Translations under genes and position numbers: made by a program
Notes under the pieces: model-generated
The model's input: only the letters and a program-made list of their open reading frames with translations
The model's database searches: none
What the model was told of the DNA's origin: nothing
Shown: one piece after another, positions 34,255-41,831 of the stretch
How positions within the stretch are numbered: position 1 is the stretch's first letter
Layout of the letters: each line of letters opens with the position of its first letter
Source of the DNA: Acidobacteriota bacterium
Lineage (GTDB): Bacteria > Acidobacteriota > Blastocatellia > Pyrinomonadales > Pyrinomonadaceae
DNA length: 64,000 bases
Assembly: GCA_019639235.1 (NCBI GenBank)
Contig: JAHBSG010000002.1
Span: forward strand, 62,001 to 126,000
Direction of reading: 5' to 3'

Positions 34255-35283
34255 ATGTTCGAAGGACTTATCGGCAATACGAATGCGAAGCGGCGGCTCG
34301 AGCGGATGTTCGAGGTCGGCCGGCTGCCCAACGCCTTGCTCTTTACCGGGCCGGAAGGCGTCGGAAAGCGTTCGTTCGCCCTTGGTGTCACACGCCGGGC
34401 GATCTGTGCGGCGGGTGGCGGCGGAGCCTGCCCGGTGTGCGAACGCACGGGCCGGTTCGCGATCCCGCCCGATGACGAAAAGAACAAGGACGACTATAAG
34501 CGGGTCTTTTTCAGCGAGCATCTGGACGTCGGGATGGTCGTGCCGTACAAGCGAAATATCCTTGTCGATGCGATCCGCGACCTCGAACGCGAAGCGCACT
34601 TCCGGCCCTATGAGGCCGAGACTCGGGTCTTTATCATCGACAACGCGGAGAAGATGAACGACCAGGCGGCGAATGCATTGCTCAAAACTCTTGAAGAGCC
34701 GCCCGCGACCTCGCACATCATTTTGGTCACTTCGCAGCCGGACCGACTGCTGCCGACCATCCGCTCGCGGACGCAGGCCGTTCGCTTTGGACCTGTGGCG
34801 GCGAACGAGGTCGAGGAATATCTGGCCGGCGAACGGGGATTCTCAAATGAGGACGCACGGCTTGCGGCGATCGCAGCGAAGGGCAGCATCGGCTCGGCCG
34901 TCTCGCTCGACCTTGCGGCCTTTCGGCAACGGCGGTCGGCGATGCTCGGCGTGCTTCGCGATGCGGCAGTCGCCGGCGACCTGGCGGCGTTGCTCTCGGC
35001 GGGCGAGGCGATGAACGACGCGAAGAACAAGGAGAACTTCGAGCCCTCGCTCGATATACTGGAAACGCTTGCCCGAGATGTGATGGTTCTGGCCGCGGGC
35101 GGCTCGGGAATGATAGCAAATCCTGATATCACCGACGAACTCGGCGAGATAGCCGAGGCCGCCGGTGCACGCCGGGCGGCGGAATGGGTTACGGCAATCG
35201 AGGAAACGCGGACGACACTCAACGTAAATCTCAATAAGAAGATCGCCGCCGATTCGTTGTTCGTTCGTTTTGCCGGGGCGTAG
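34255..35283 (+). CDS. holB: DNA polymerase III, delta' subunit
   Basis: 342 residues from MFEGLIGNTNAKRRLERMFE. AAA+ clamp-loader features: P-loop GPEGVGKRSFAL, a partial zinc module with only CPVC plus a nearby Cys, sensor region FIIDNAEKMNDQAANALLKT followed by LEEPPATSHIILVTSQPDRL and SRTQAVRFGP (SRC-like, with Thr in place of Cys). These fit DnaX-type delta' proteins that load the sliding clamp. The gene is divergent from the TonB-like gene; the DUF2752 gene follows by 24 bp. Confidence 0.88.
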   Translation: MFEGLIGNTNAKRRLERMFEVGRLPNALLFTGPEGVGKRSFALGVTRRAICAAGGGGACPVCERTGRFAIPPDDEKNKDDYKRVFFSEHLDVGMVVPYKRNILVDAIRDLEREAHFRPYEAETRVFIIDNAEKMNDQAANALLKTLEEPPATSHIILVTSQPDRLLPTIRSRTQAVRFGPVAANEVEEYLAGERGFSNEDARLAAIAAKGSIGSAVSLDLAAFRQRRSAMLGVLRDAAVAGDLAALLSAGEAMNDAKNKENFEPSLDILETLARDVMVLAAGGSGMIANPDITDELGEIAEAAGARRAAEWVTAIEETRTTLNVNLNKKIAADSLFVRFAGA

Positions 35284-35307
35284 GCCGGCGGGAGCTTTAA
35301 GAAAGAA

Positions 35308-35751
35308 GTGGAGACTGCTCAGAATAGTATCGACACGGGGCTTGCGACGAAGAACGAGCGCGTGCTTGCGGGTGTCGGCTTTGGCGCGATGTCGCTCGGC
35401 GTCGGGCTTGTCCGGTATATCGATCCGACGAGTTCATCGAGCTTTTTGCCGGCCTGCCCGCTATACAAAACGACCGGCTTTGCCTGCCCGGGCTGCGGGT
35501 TGACGCGAGGGTTTCACCGGCTTTTTCACGGGGACGTTATCGGGGCACTCGACTTCAATGCGATGATCCCGGTCTTTGTCCTTATCTTCGGCTTCTTTTA
35601 TCTTTCGCTTTTTCTGGTGATGGTCCGCGGGCGGTCGTTCCCGAAATGGTCGCTCTCGCTCCCGGCCATTTGGGGTTTGCTCGTGCTCTTGCTGGTATTC
35701 GGCTTCGTCCGAAACCTGCCGTATTATCCGTTCAATCTTTTGTTTCCCTGA
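35308..35751 (+). CDS. DUF2752 membrane protein
   Basis: 147 residues from a GTG start. The DUF2752 signature is plain: ACPLYKTTGFACPGCGLTRG followed by FHRLFHGDVIGALDFNAMIP, with three to four Cys and three or four helices. Function unknown; the conserved CPGCG could bind metal. Follows holB closely on the same strand. Confidence 0.88.
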   Translation: METAQNSIDTGLATKNERVLAGVGFGAMSLGVGLVRYIDPTSSSSFLPACPLYKTTGFACPGCGLTRGFHRLFHGDVIGALDFNAMIPVFVLIFGFFYLSLFLVMVRGRSFPKWSLSLPAIWGLLVLLLVFGFVRNLPYYPFNLLFP

Positions 35752-35759
35752 GCCGATGC

Positions 35760-36869
35760 TTAGGTGATCTGGACGAGCGGTTTGGTTTCGAGCAGTGACT
35801 TCGCGGCCGAGCCTTCCTGCCGAAGTATTTCTACTTCTTTTACGAATTCCTCGACGATGTCCTCGCCGGCGACGCGGCGCATCGGCACGCCGTCCTTGAA
35901 GATCATTCCGACGTTGCGGCCGAAGGTGATGCCGAGCTGCGAGTCGTGTGCCTCGCCGGGGCCATTGACGGCGCAGCCCATGATCGAAAGGTGGAGCGGT
36001 TCCTCGACGTGAGCGAGCCGCCGTTCGACCTCGGTTACGATCTCTACGAAGTTATCGATATCAAGCCGCCCGCAGGTCGGGCAGGCGACGACCGTAACGC
36101 CGCGTTTGCGAAGCTCGAGCGACTTCAGAATTTCCCAGCCGACGCGGACCTCTTCGTGCGGCTCGGCGGCGAGCGAGACGCGGATCGTATCGCCGATGCC
36201 GTCGTGGAGCAAAAGGCCGAGCCCGATGGCGGATTTGATGGTGCCGCCGAAGGGCGTTCCGGCTTCGGTCACGCCGAGGTGAAGCGGGTAATCGACCTTT
36301 GTGGCCATCAGCCGATACGCCTCGACCATGCGGTTCACATCCGACGCCTTGAGCGAAATGATGATGTTGCCAAAGCCTAGGTCTTCGAGAATGCGGACGT
36401 GCCGCATCCCGCTTTCGACCATTGCTTCGGGCGTCGCATGGCCGTACTTTTTGAGCAGATCTTTCTCGAGCGAGCCGCCATTGACGCCGATGCGGATCGG
36501 GACGTTCTGTGCCTCGGCGGCACGGACGACCTCGCGGACGCGGTCGATGTGGCCGATGTTGCCGGGATTGATGCGGAGCTTATCGACGCCGGCCTCGAGT
36601 GCCTTGAGGGCGAGCTTGTAGTGGAAATGGATGTCGGCAACGAGCGGCACATCGGTCCGCTTGCGGATCTCCTTGAGTGCGGCGGCCGCATCGTCATCCG
36701 GGACGGCGACACGGACGATCTCGCAGCCGGCCTCGACCATCTGCTCGATCTGCCGGACGGTTCCGTCAACGTCGGTCGTGTCGGTCTTGGTCATCGACTG
36801 GACCGTGACCGGAGCACCGCCGCCGATCTGGATATCACGTATCTTTACTGCCCTTGAAACTCGCTTCAT
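35760..36869 (-). CDS. ispG: 4-hydroxy-3-methylbut-2-en-1-yl diphosphate synthase
   Basis: 369 residues. TIM-barrel part: VTVQSMTKTDTTDVDGTVRQ, PLVADIHFHYKLALKALEAG, KLRINPGNIG. The [4Fe-4S] ligands appear in VVACPTCGRLDIDNF and IMGCAVNGPGEAHDSQLGIT, matching the bacterial short IspG form. It turns MEcPP into HMBPP late in the MEP pathway. It is the last gene of the dxr-Uma2-rseP-ispG cluster on the minus strand, 70 bp after rseP. Confidence 0.96.
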   Translation of the reverse strand: MKRVSRAVKIRDIQIGGGAPVTVQSMTKTDTTDVDGTVRQIEQMVEAGCEIVRVAVPDDDAAAALKEIRKRTDVPLVADIHFHYKLALKALEAGVDKLRINPGNIGHIDRVREVVRAAEAQNVPIRIGVNGGSLEKDLLKKYGHATPEAMVESGMRHVRILEDLGFGNIIISLKASDVNRMVEAYRLMATKVDYPLHLGVTEAGTPFGGTIKSAIGLGLLLHDGIGDTIRVSLAAEPHEEVRVGWEILKSLELRKRGVTVVACPTCGRLDIDNFVEIVTEVERRLAHVEEPLHLSIMGCAVNGPGEAHDSQLGITFGRNVGMIFKDGVPMRRVAGEDIVEEFVKEVEILRQEGSAAKSLLETKPLVQIT

Positions 36870-36939
36870 AACGTCTCGGGAGTGCCGGCTTAATCCGGCG
36901 TTTGCTCCGCTCGCGGCCGGCCGAAGCCCGGACTCAAAA

Positions 36940-38307
36940 CTAGAATAACTTCGAAATGTCCATATAGGTCACAAAGACCATCAGGAACAAGATGAACGCC
37001 AAACCGGCAAGCTGGATCTTCTCCTTGATCGCGAGCGAGAGCGTTGCGCCGAACCAGGACATCACCTTTTCAATGCCGAGGACCATTATCTGGCCGCCAT
37101 CGAGCAGCGGGATCGGCAGAAGGTTGAAGATGCCGAGGCTGAGGCTGATCGCGGCGAGAAGCGACATCAGCTTGGCGAGCGTATCGCCGCCTTCGGTCGC
37201 GCTTGCGATGGTGCGGACTATGCCGACAGGTCCGGCGATGCCGGCATCCTGCACGGAACGTTGGCCGGAGAAAAGCTGGCCGAAGACCTTGCCGGTCATT
37301 ACGAGCACCCGCATGTTTGCCTGATAGGCGTAGTTTGCCGCACCGAGCACACCGGTCGGAACGCGGGTCGTGATCACCGCGGCCCCAAAGCCGACGCCGA
37401 TGCGGAAAATGCCGTCGCTATCCTGGCGGGCGGCGATGTCGATCTCTTTGCGTTCGCCGTTCCGCTCGATGGTCAGCTTGGCCGGAGCGTCCTTGTTCTC
37501 GCGGATCTGAAGCGTGAGCTCCTGCGAGTTGCGGACCGACTTGCCGTTGAAAGCGATGACCTTGTCGCCGGGTTCGAGCCCTGCCTGCTGTGCGGGGCTG
37601 CCCTCGACGATCGAGGTTGCCTGTACGGGCTCGACGCCCGCATCCGGCACCATGCCGATATCGCCGATGCGGTTGCCGCCGATGCTTTCTGCGGTCGGCT
37701 TAACGGTCAGGTCGATCTGCTGCCCGCCGCGGTCGACCTTGAGCGGCAGTTCACGGTCCGGCGAGATGGCGATGTTGTCGCGGACCTGTTCCCAGGTCGG
37801 GTTCTTTACGGTGTCAACGCCGATGATGCGGTCGCCGGGCTTGATGCCTGCCTGGTCGGCGGCACCGCCGGGAGCGACCATACCGACGATCGGAGCGGGC
37901 ATTGAAGGAATGCCGTAGATCATTGCCGCACCGAACGGAATGGAAAGAGCGAGAAGAATGTTCATGAACGGCCCGCCGAGCATGACGAAAAACTTCTGCC
38001 AGCGGGGGCGAAGCTCATAAAGCTCCTCGTCCGGGACCTTTTCGCCCTCGGATTCGCCGCCCTCAAGCGAGGCGGTCGCCTCATCGCCGTAAAGCTTAAC
38101 GTAAGCCCCGAGCGGGATCGCCGAGATTCGGTAGTCCGTATGGCCGCGCTTGAAGCCCCAGATCCGCGGCCCAAGCCCGAAGAACGAATAGGCCTCGACC
38201 CGCATACCGAAGAACTTCGCCACGATAAAATGGCCGAATTCGTGAATATTAATTGCGACGCCGAGAACGAAAACGACGGCTAGAACAGGTACTAAATACT
38301 CCCACAT
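36940..38307 (-). CDS. rseP: Site-2 intramembrane zinc metalloprotease RseP
   Basis: 455 residues from MWEYLVPVLAVVFVLGVAI. The first helix holds INIHEFGHFIVAKFFGMRVE (HExxH). Two PDZ domains follow (MVAPGGAADQAGIKPGDRII; SIVEGSPAQQAGLEPGDKVI). The last helices hold GIFNLLPIPLLDGGQIMVLG (LDG metal ligand). It cleaves anti-sigma and signal peptides in the inner membrane. Clustering with dxr is common in bacteria. An anti-sigma gene is found far away at 54608, whether it is a substrate is unknown. Confidence 0.95.
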   Translation of the reverse strand: MWEYLVPVLAVVFVLGVAINIHEFGHFIVAKFFGMRVEAYSFFGLGPRIWGFKRGHTDYRISAIPLGAYVKLYGDEATASLEGGESEGEKVPDEELYELRPRWQKFFVMLGGPFMNILLALSIPFGAAMIYGIPSMPAPIVGMVAPGGAADQAGIKPGDRIIGVDTVKNPTWEQVRDNIAISPDRELPLKVDRGGQQIDLTVKPTAESIGGNRIGDIGMVPDAGVEPVQATSIVEGSPAQQAGLEPGDKVIAFNGKSVRNSQELTLQIRENKDAPAKLTIERNGERKEIDIAARQDSDGIFRIGVGFGAAVITTRVPTGVLGAANYAYQANMRVLVMTGKVFGQLFSGQRSVQDAGIAGPVGIVRTIASATEGGDTLAKLMSLLAAISLSLGIFNLLPIPLLDGGQIMVLGIEKVMSWFGATLSLAIKEKIQLAGLAFILFLMVFVTYMDISKLF

Positions 38308-38387
38308 ATAAATCCGATGCGCTTGAAGTATGCGCGAAATCAATTAGAGCTTATCAAAAGCGGACACGTTGCAAATATTCTGCCCGA

Positions 38388-39026
38388 TCACGGCAATAGG
38401 TCCGCGACCTTGATCTTCGCCTTCGGCTTGGCGAGCGGCGCAAATGCCTTGTCCTCGCCGAACACTACCCGCTCGGAATAAATGAAACCGAGGTTTGGGT
38501 CTTCGACCGGCCGCCTGAATACCTCGACGCAGCGGTCCTTGAGATTCACGATCCAAAAATCCTCGATGCCGGCCTTTGCATAGATCCGGCTTTTTACGTC
38601 GCGGTCGAAATCGAGCGACGAATCGGCCACTTCAACAGCAAGCACCAAAGTTCGAGGATGAAATTCTGCGTAATCGCGCGGGCTGCCCTTGACGACCGCG
38701 ACATCCGGTTCGGGCTGCGAGCGTTCATCTACATCAAGCTGGTTCTGCGAACTAATGAAGAATCCCTTCACAAAGATCGCCCTGAGAACGTCTGCCGCCA
38801 AGACAGTAGATACAGCATGATGCGGTCCCATCGGGGCCATTTCGATCAACTCTCCTTCGATCAGTTCGACACGCTTTCCTTCAAAAACGCCAAGTTCGGC
38901 CAGGCGGTTGTATTCGTCGCTCGTCCATCGCAGATGCTTAGGGGCAGACTCCGCCATTCCGCCGTTGACCCGGGCGGGCGACGTGATTGACCTGGTGCCA
39001 ATGGTATTTACGTTCTGCATACCCAA
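38388..39026 (-). CDS. Uma2-family (DUF820) putative endonuclease
   Basis: 212 residues. Typical N-terminal segment WTSDEYNRLAELGVFEGKRV ELIEGELIEM, then the PD-(D/E)XK-like core SQPEPDVAVVKGSP ... LVLAVEVADSSLDFDRDVKS RIYAKAGIEDFWIVNLKDR. Uma2 proteins are abundant in cyanobacteria and other phyla, with an uncertain role that may relate to mobile DNA. It starts 1-2 bp after dxr and precedes rseP by 80 bp, thus it interrupts a conserved housekeeping order. Confidence 0.9.
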   Translation of the reverse strand: MGMQNVNTIGTRSITSPARVNGGMAESAPKHLRWTSDEYNRLAELGVFEGKRVELIEGELIEMAPMGPHHAVSTVLAADVLRAIFVKGFFISSQNQLDVDERSQPEPDVAVVKGSPRDYAEFHPRTLVLAVEVADSSLDFDRDVKSRIYAKAGIEDFWIVNLKDRCVEVFRRPVEDPNLGFIYSERVVFGEDKAFAPLAKPKAKIKVADLLP

Positions 39027-39027
39027 G

Positions 39028-40203
39028 CTAAACCGCCGAGGCGGATTGCTGAAGATCCATTATAGCGCGCCCGCGGGCCCAATCATCGGCCGCGAGCACT
39101 GCCTCAAAGCTATCGGCGGGGCCGGCTTCGTGATCGTCCATGACCGATTGGTTCAACGCCGCAATTTCGGCAAGCCCGATGCGGCCTTCAAGGAAGGCGC
39201 GGACGGCGACCTCATTTGCCGCATTAAGCACCGCCGGCATCGTTCCACCCGTCCGCAATGCCCGATAGGCGAGCCCGAGACACGGAAAACGTTCGATATC
39301 GGGCTCCTCAAAGGTCAGCCCGCTGACGGCGGCCAGGTCGAGCGGTTCGAGGCAATTCTCTGTCCGGTCCGGATAGGTCAGCGCATACTGGATCGGGTGC
39401 TTCATATCGGTCACGCCGAGTTGGGCGATGACGGAGCCATCGACCATCTCGACCATCGAATGAATGACCGACTGCGGATGGACGATGACCGATATCCGGT
39501 CGGCATCGAACCCAAAAAGCCAACGGGCCTCGATGACCTCAAGCCCCTTGTTCATCAGCGTTGCCGAATCGATGGTGATTTTTTCGCCCATCGACCAATT
39601 CGGGTGGTTAAGCGCCTGCTCGCGGGTCGCCGCGGCGATCTCTTCTTTTGTCTTCGTACGAAACGGCCCGCCGGACGCGGTCAGGACAAGCCGCCGGACT
39701 TCGCCCATCTTCTCGCCGCGAAGGCATTGGTGTATCGCGTTGTGTTCGCTATCGACCGGCAGCAGCTCGGCACCGCTTTTCGCCGCGGCGGCGGTCATCA
39801 CCTCGCCGGCCATGACGAGCGTTTCCTTGTTAGCGAGGGCGATCCGCTTTCCGGCCTCGATGGCGCGAAGCGTCGGCACAAAGCCGACCGCTCCGACCGT
39901 AGCGGAAACTACCGTCTCTGCCTCTTGGTGTGTCGCAACGGCGACGAGGCCTTTTTCGTTGAACTCTATCTGCGGCACTGCGGCACCGCGGGCGGCAAGC
40001 TCGCGTTCGAGCACCTCGGCACAAGCCTCGTCATCGCATGACACCAAATCGGGTTTAAATTTTGCGATCTGGTCTGCGAACGTGGACATATTCCGGCCGG
40101 CCGCCATTGCGACGACGCGAATGTTGCCCAGGTGCTCGACAACGCGAAGCGTGTTTTGCCCAATGGAACCGGTGGAGCCGAGTATTGAAATGCCCTTCAT
40201 CAT
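39028..40203 (-). CDS. dxr: 1-deoxy-D-xylulose 5-phosphate reductoisomerase
   Basis: 391 residues. NADPH-binding start ISILGSTGSIGQNTLRVVEH; metal and substrate sites LLPVDSEHNAIHQCL, LTASGGPFR and HPNWSMGEKITIDSATLMNK GLEVIEA, then HPQSVIHSMVEMVDGSVIAQ. All standard for Dxr, which makes MEP from DXP in the first committed MEP step. It leads the cluster that also contains rseP and ispG. Confidence 0.97.
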   Translation of the reverse strand: MMKGISILGSTGSIGQNTLRVVEHLGNIRVVAMAAGRNMSTFADQIAKFKPDLVSCDDEACAEVLERELAARGAAVPQIEFNEKGLVAVATHQEAETVVSATVGAVGFVPTLRAIEAGKRIALANKETLVMAGEVMTAAAAKSGAELLPVDSEHNAIHQCLRGEKMGEVRRLVLTASGGPFRTKTKEEIAAATREQALNHPNWSMGEKITIDSATLMNKGLEVIEARWLFGFDADRISVIVHPQSVIHSMVEMVDGSVIAQLGVTDMKHPIQYALTYPDRTENCLEPLDLAAVSGLTFEEPDIERFPCLGLAYRALRTGGTMPAVLNAANEVAVRAFLEGRIGLAEIAALNQSVMDDHEAGPADSFEAVLAADDWARGRAIMDLQQSASAV

Positions 40204-40284
40204 TGACGGGAAAGCTTTAGATTAGCACACGGGCGGCCGATTCGGCACAGATTTTGCGGGTTTCTTAGTGCTAACTGTATGTCC

Positions 40285-40303
40285 GTGTACAGTATTCGTA
40301 CAC
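40285..40303. promoter_or_regulatory. Palindrome upstream of the DRRY-repeat protein (possible operator)
   Basis: GTGTAC-AGTATTC-GTACAC, with 6-bp perfect arms and 7-bp spacer, centred about 100 bp before the start at 40393 and 90 bp from the divergent dxr start. Spacing fits a dimeric repressor; no regulator is adjacent. Confidence 0.45.
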
Positions 40304-40392
40304 ATGCTTTCGTTCGTTTCAATTCTTTGAAATGGAGACGAAACTCACCCCGCTAGGGCATGGCAGATCTTACTCAAAAAAGGAGAAATGCT

Positions 40393-40761
40393 ATGAAAAA
40401 GACAATTATCTTTGCCTTGATGTTCGGAATGGCACTTGTCGTTCTCCCGCCGGTAAGTGCGGCCGCGGCGGCAACGCCGGCAGCTTCAGCAGGCCAACTT
40501 TGGGAAGGAGATCAGCGCCGCGGGCGGTACGACCGACGTGACCGACGGGACCGCCGTTATGACCGTCGCTATGACAGGCGCTACGACCGCCGTTACGACC
40601 GCAGGTACGACAGACGGGCGAATCGCGGCCGGCCTTATTCTTATGTGACGACCCGTTACGTCCGCCGGTGGTTCCGCACCTATCGCGAGACGATTCGTGT
40701 AACGTACCTTCCGAACGGCAGAACGAAGACAAAGGTCATTCGCCGCGTTCGGGTCGATTGA
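40393..40761 (+). CDS. Small secreted Arg/Tyr/Asp-repeat protein
   Basis: 122 residues from MKKTIIFALMFGMALVVLPP, with GGAGA ahead. The signal peptide ends near VSAAAAA. The mature part has tandem DRRY units (about 6 copies of YDRR after RRGRYDRRDRRD), then a conserved-looking basic tail (VTTRYVRRWFRTYRETIRVT YLPNGRTKTKVIRRVRVD). Short secreted proteins with such low-complexity basic runs are common but uncharacterised; a role in cell-surface or nucleic-acid binding is conceivable and unproven. Confidence 0.75.
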   Translation: MKKTIIFALMFGMALVVLPPVSAAAAATPAASAGQLWEGDQRRGRYDRRDRRDRRYDRRYDRRYDRRYDRRYDRRANRGRPYSYVTTRYVRRWFRTYRETIRVTYLPNGRTKTKVIRRVRVD

Positions 40762-40782
40762 TGCCGGAGACTCTCCCCGGCC

Positions 40783-41391
40783 TTACACATCGGACGTTTC
40801 TCTCGCGAATTCATGGGTCGCCTCGAGCCGGTCGAGCCGTTCGGCACCCTCGGCCTGTTTTGCGGCGAGGAATGCGTTGAATTCGGCCGAGCGGTTCCGC
40901 GGGACGCTCAGAGTTTTCCACTCGCTCGCCTTGAGGTGCTTGGCAAGAAAGACGATCTGGCCGATGTGATAAGGGTAATGCGTAAGCTGCCGGTTTATCG
41001 CCTCGACGACCGTGTGCGGTTCGCCGCGGATGGTGACGGTCTTTTCCAGATCATCGGCTGACAGGCTCTCAAGCGCTTCGAAAAGCGTCTGCCAGCCCGA
41101 TTCCCAAAACGCCATCAGCGATTCGCGGGTGTCCTCGATCAACTCGAACTCAGTGTCGCGATGCCTGTCGGGCTTTTCGCCATCGGAGGTGAGAAAGTCA
41201 CGCCAACGTGACCGCTGATTGCCGGCAATGTGCTTGACCATTACCGCAAGCGAATTGGACTCCTCATCGATCTGGACGAAGAACTCTTCATCGCTGATCT
41301 GCTCCAAAGCCCGCTCGGCAAGCCGCTTGTAGCTGCGAAAGGAGCGGATCGCATCTTCCAGATAATTAAGTGATATCGCTTCGTGATTCAT
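40783..41391 (-). CDS. DinB-superfamily protein (DUF1572)
   Basis: 202 residues. Four-helix DinB-like fold with metal-binding His expected at LAVMVKHIAGNQRSRWRDFL and LTHYPYHIGQIVFLAKHLKA, plus a central His/Glu set. This DUF1572 group is thought to hold thiol-dependent metalloenzymes; substrate unknown. Overlaps the upstream four-helix-bundle gene by 4 bp, so both are translated together. Confidence 0.88.
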   Translation of the reverse strand: MNHEAISLNYLEDAIRSFRSYKRLAERALEQISDEEFFVQIDEESNSLAVMVKHIAGNQRSRWRDFLTSDGEKPDRHRDTEFELIEDTRESLMAFWESGWQTLFEALESLSADDLEKTVTIRGEPHTVVEAINRQLTHYPYHIGQIVFLAKHLKASEWKTLSVPRNRSAEFNAFLAAKQAEGAERLDRLEATHEFARETSDV

Positions 41392-41738
41392 TGCAGCCTT
41401 CGCTTAAAACCCGCGAGCATCTTTTGAACCTCAATTATTTCTGCGGAAAACGGGCCGTAGTTCGCCGCCTCGATAAATTCGAGATCAAGGGCCATCAGTG
41501 CGTAATACTCCAGTCGCTTTGCCAGCGATAGTGCGTAATTTACGGACGCAGCGAACTCGGTGTCGTTCGCTTTCGCGGCTCCTTCCGCAATATAAGCAGG
41601 AATATCGACCGCAGTTTTTCGCAGCGAATGCCGCAGCCCGAATGTCTCCTCCCGCGGAAAATCGGCCGTCAGCTTGTAGGTAAGCAACGCCAGGTCATGG
41701 GCCCGCTGCCAAACCTTTAGGTTTCTGAAGTCCTGCAT
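41388..41738 (-). CDS. Four helix bundle protein (S23-type)
   Basis: 116 residues: FRNLKVWQRAHDLALLTYKL, FPREETFGLRHSLRKTAVDI PAYIAEGAAK, YALSLAKRLEYYALMALDL. This is the family once called 23S rRNA intervening-sequence protein. Function uncertain; often encoded by mobile or accessory loci. Translationally coupled to the DUF1572 gene. Confidence 0.9.
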   Translation of the reverse strand: MQDFRNLKVWQRAHDLALLTYKLTADFPREETFGLRHSLRKTAVDIPAYIAEGAAKANDTEFAASVNYALSLAKRLEYYALMALDLEFIEAANYGPFSAEIIEVQKMLAGFKRRLQ

Positions 41739-41747
41739 ATTGTTGTG

Positions 41748-41828
41748 TTAAGCCGTAAGCTTTTAGCCGTAAGCCGTAAGCTTCTTAAAAAATCTTGCTA
41801 AAAGCTTACAGCTTAAGGCTAACAGCTT
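41748..41828. repeat. Heptanucleotide inverted-repeat hairpin between hisS and its neighbour
   Basis: Left arm of five 7-bp units (AGCCGTA, AGCTTTT, AGCCGTA, AGCCGTA, AGCTTCT); the right arm, read on the other strand, gives AGCTGTT, AGCCTTA, AGCTGTA, AGCTTTT. The arms flank an A-rich loop. It lies right after the hisS stop (41832) and may double as its terminator. Confidence 0.85.
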
Positions 41829-41831
41829 GAA

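Noticed and set aside
38908..40041. 377-residue plus-strand frame opposite dxr
   Set aside because: Antisense to a complete dxr with all motifs.
40285..40303. A Fur- or LexA-type box
   Set aside because: The palindrome does not match the known consensus of either; reported only as an unnamed possible operator.
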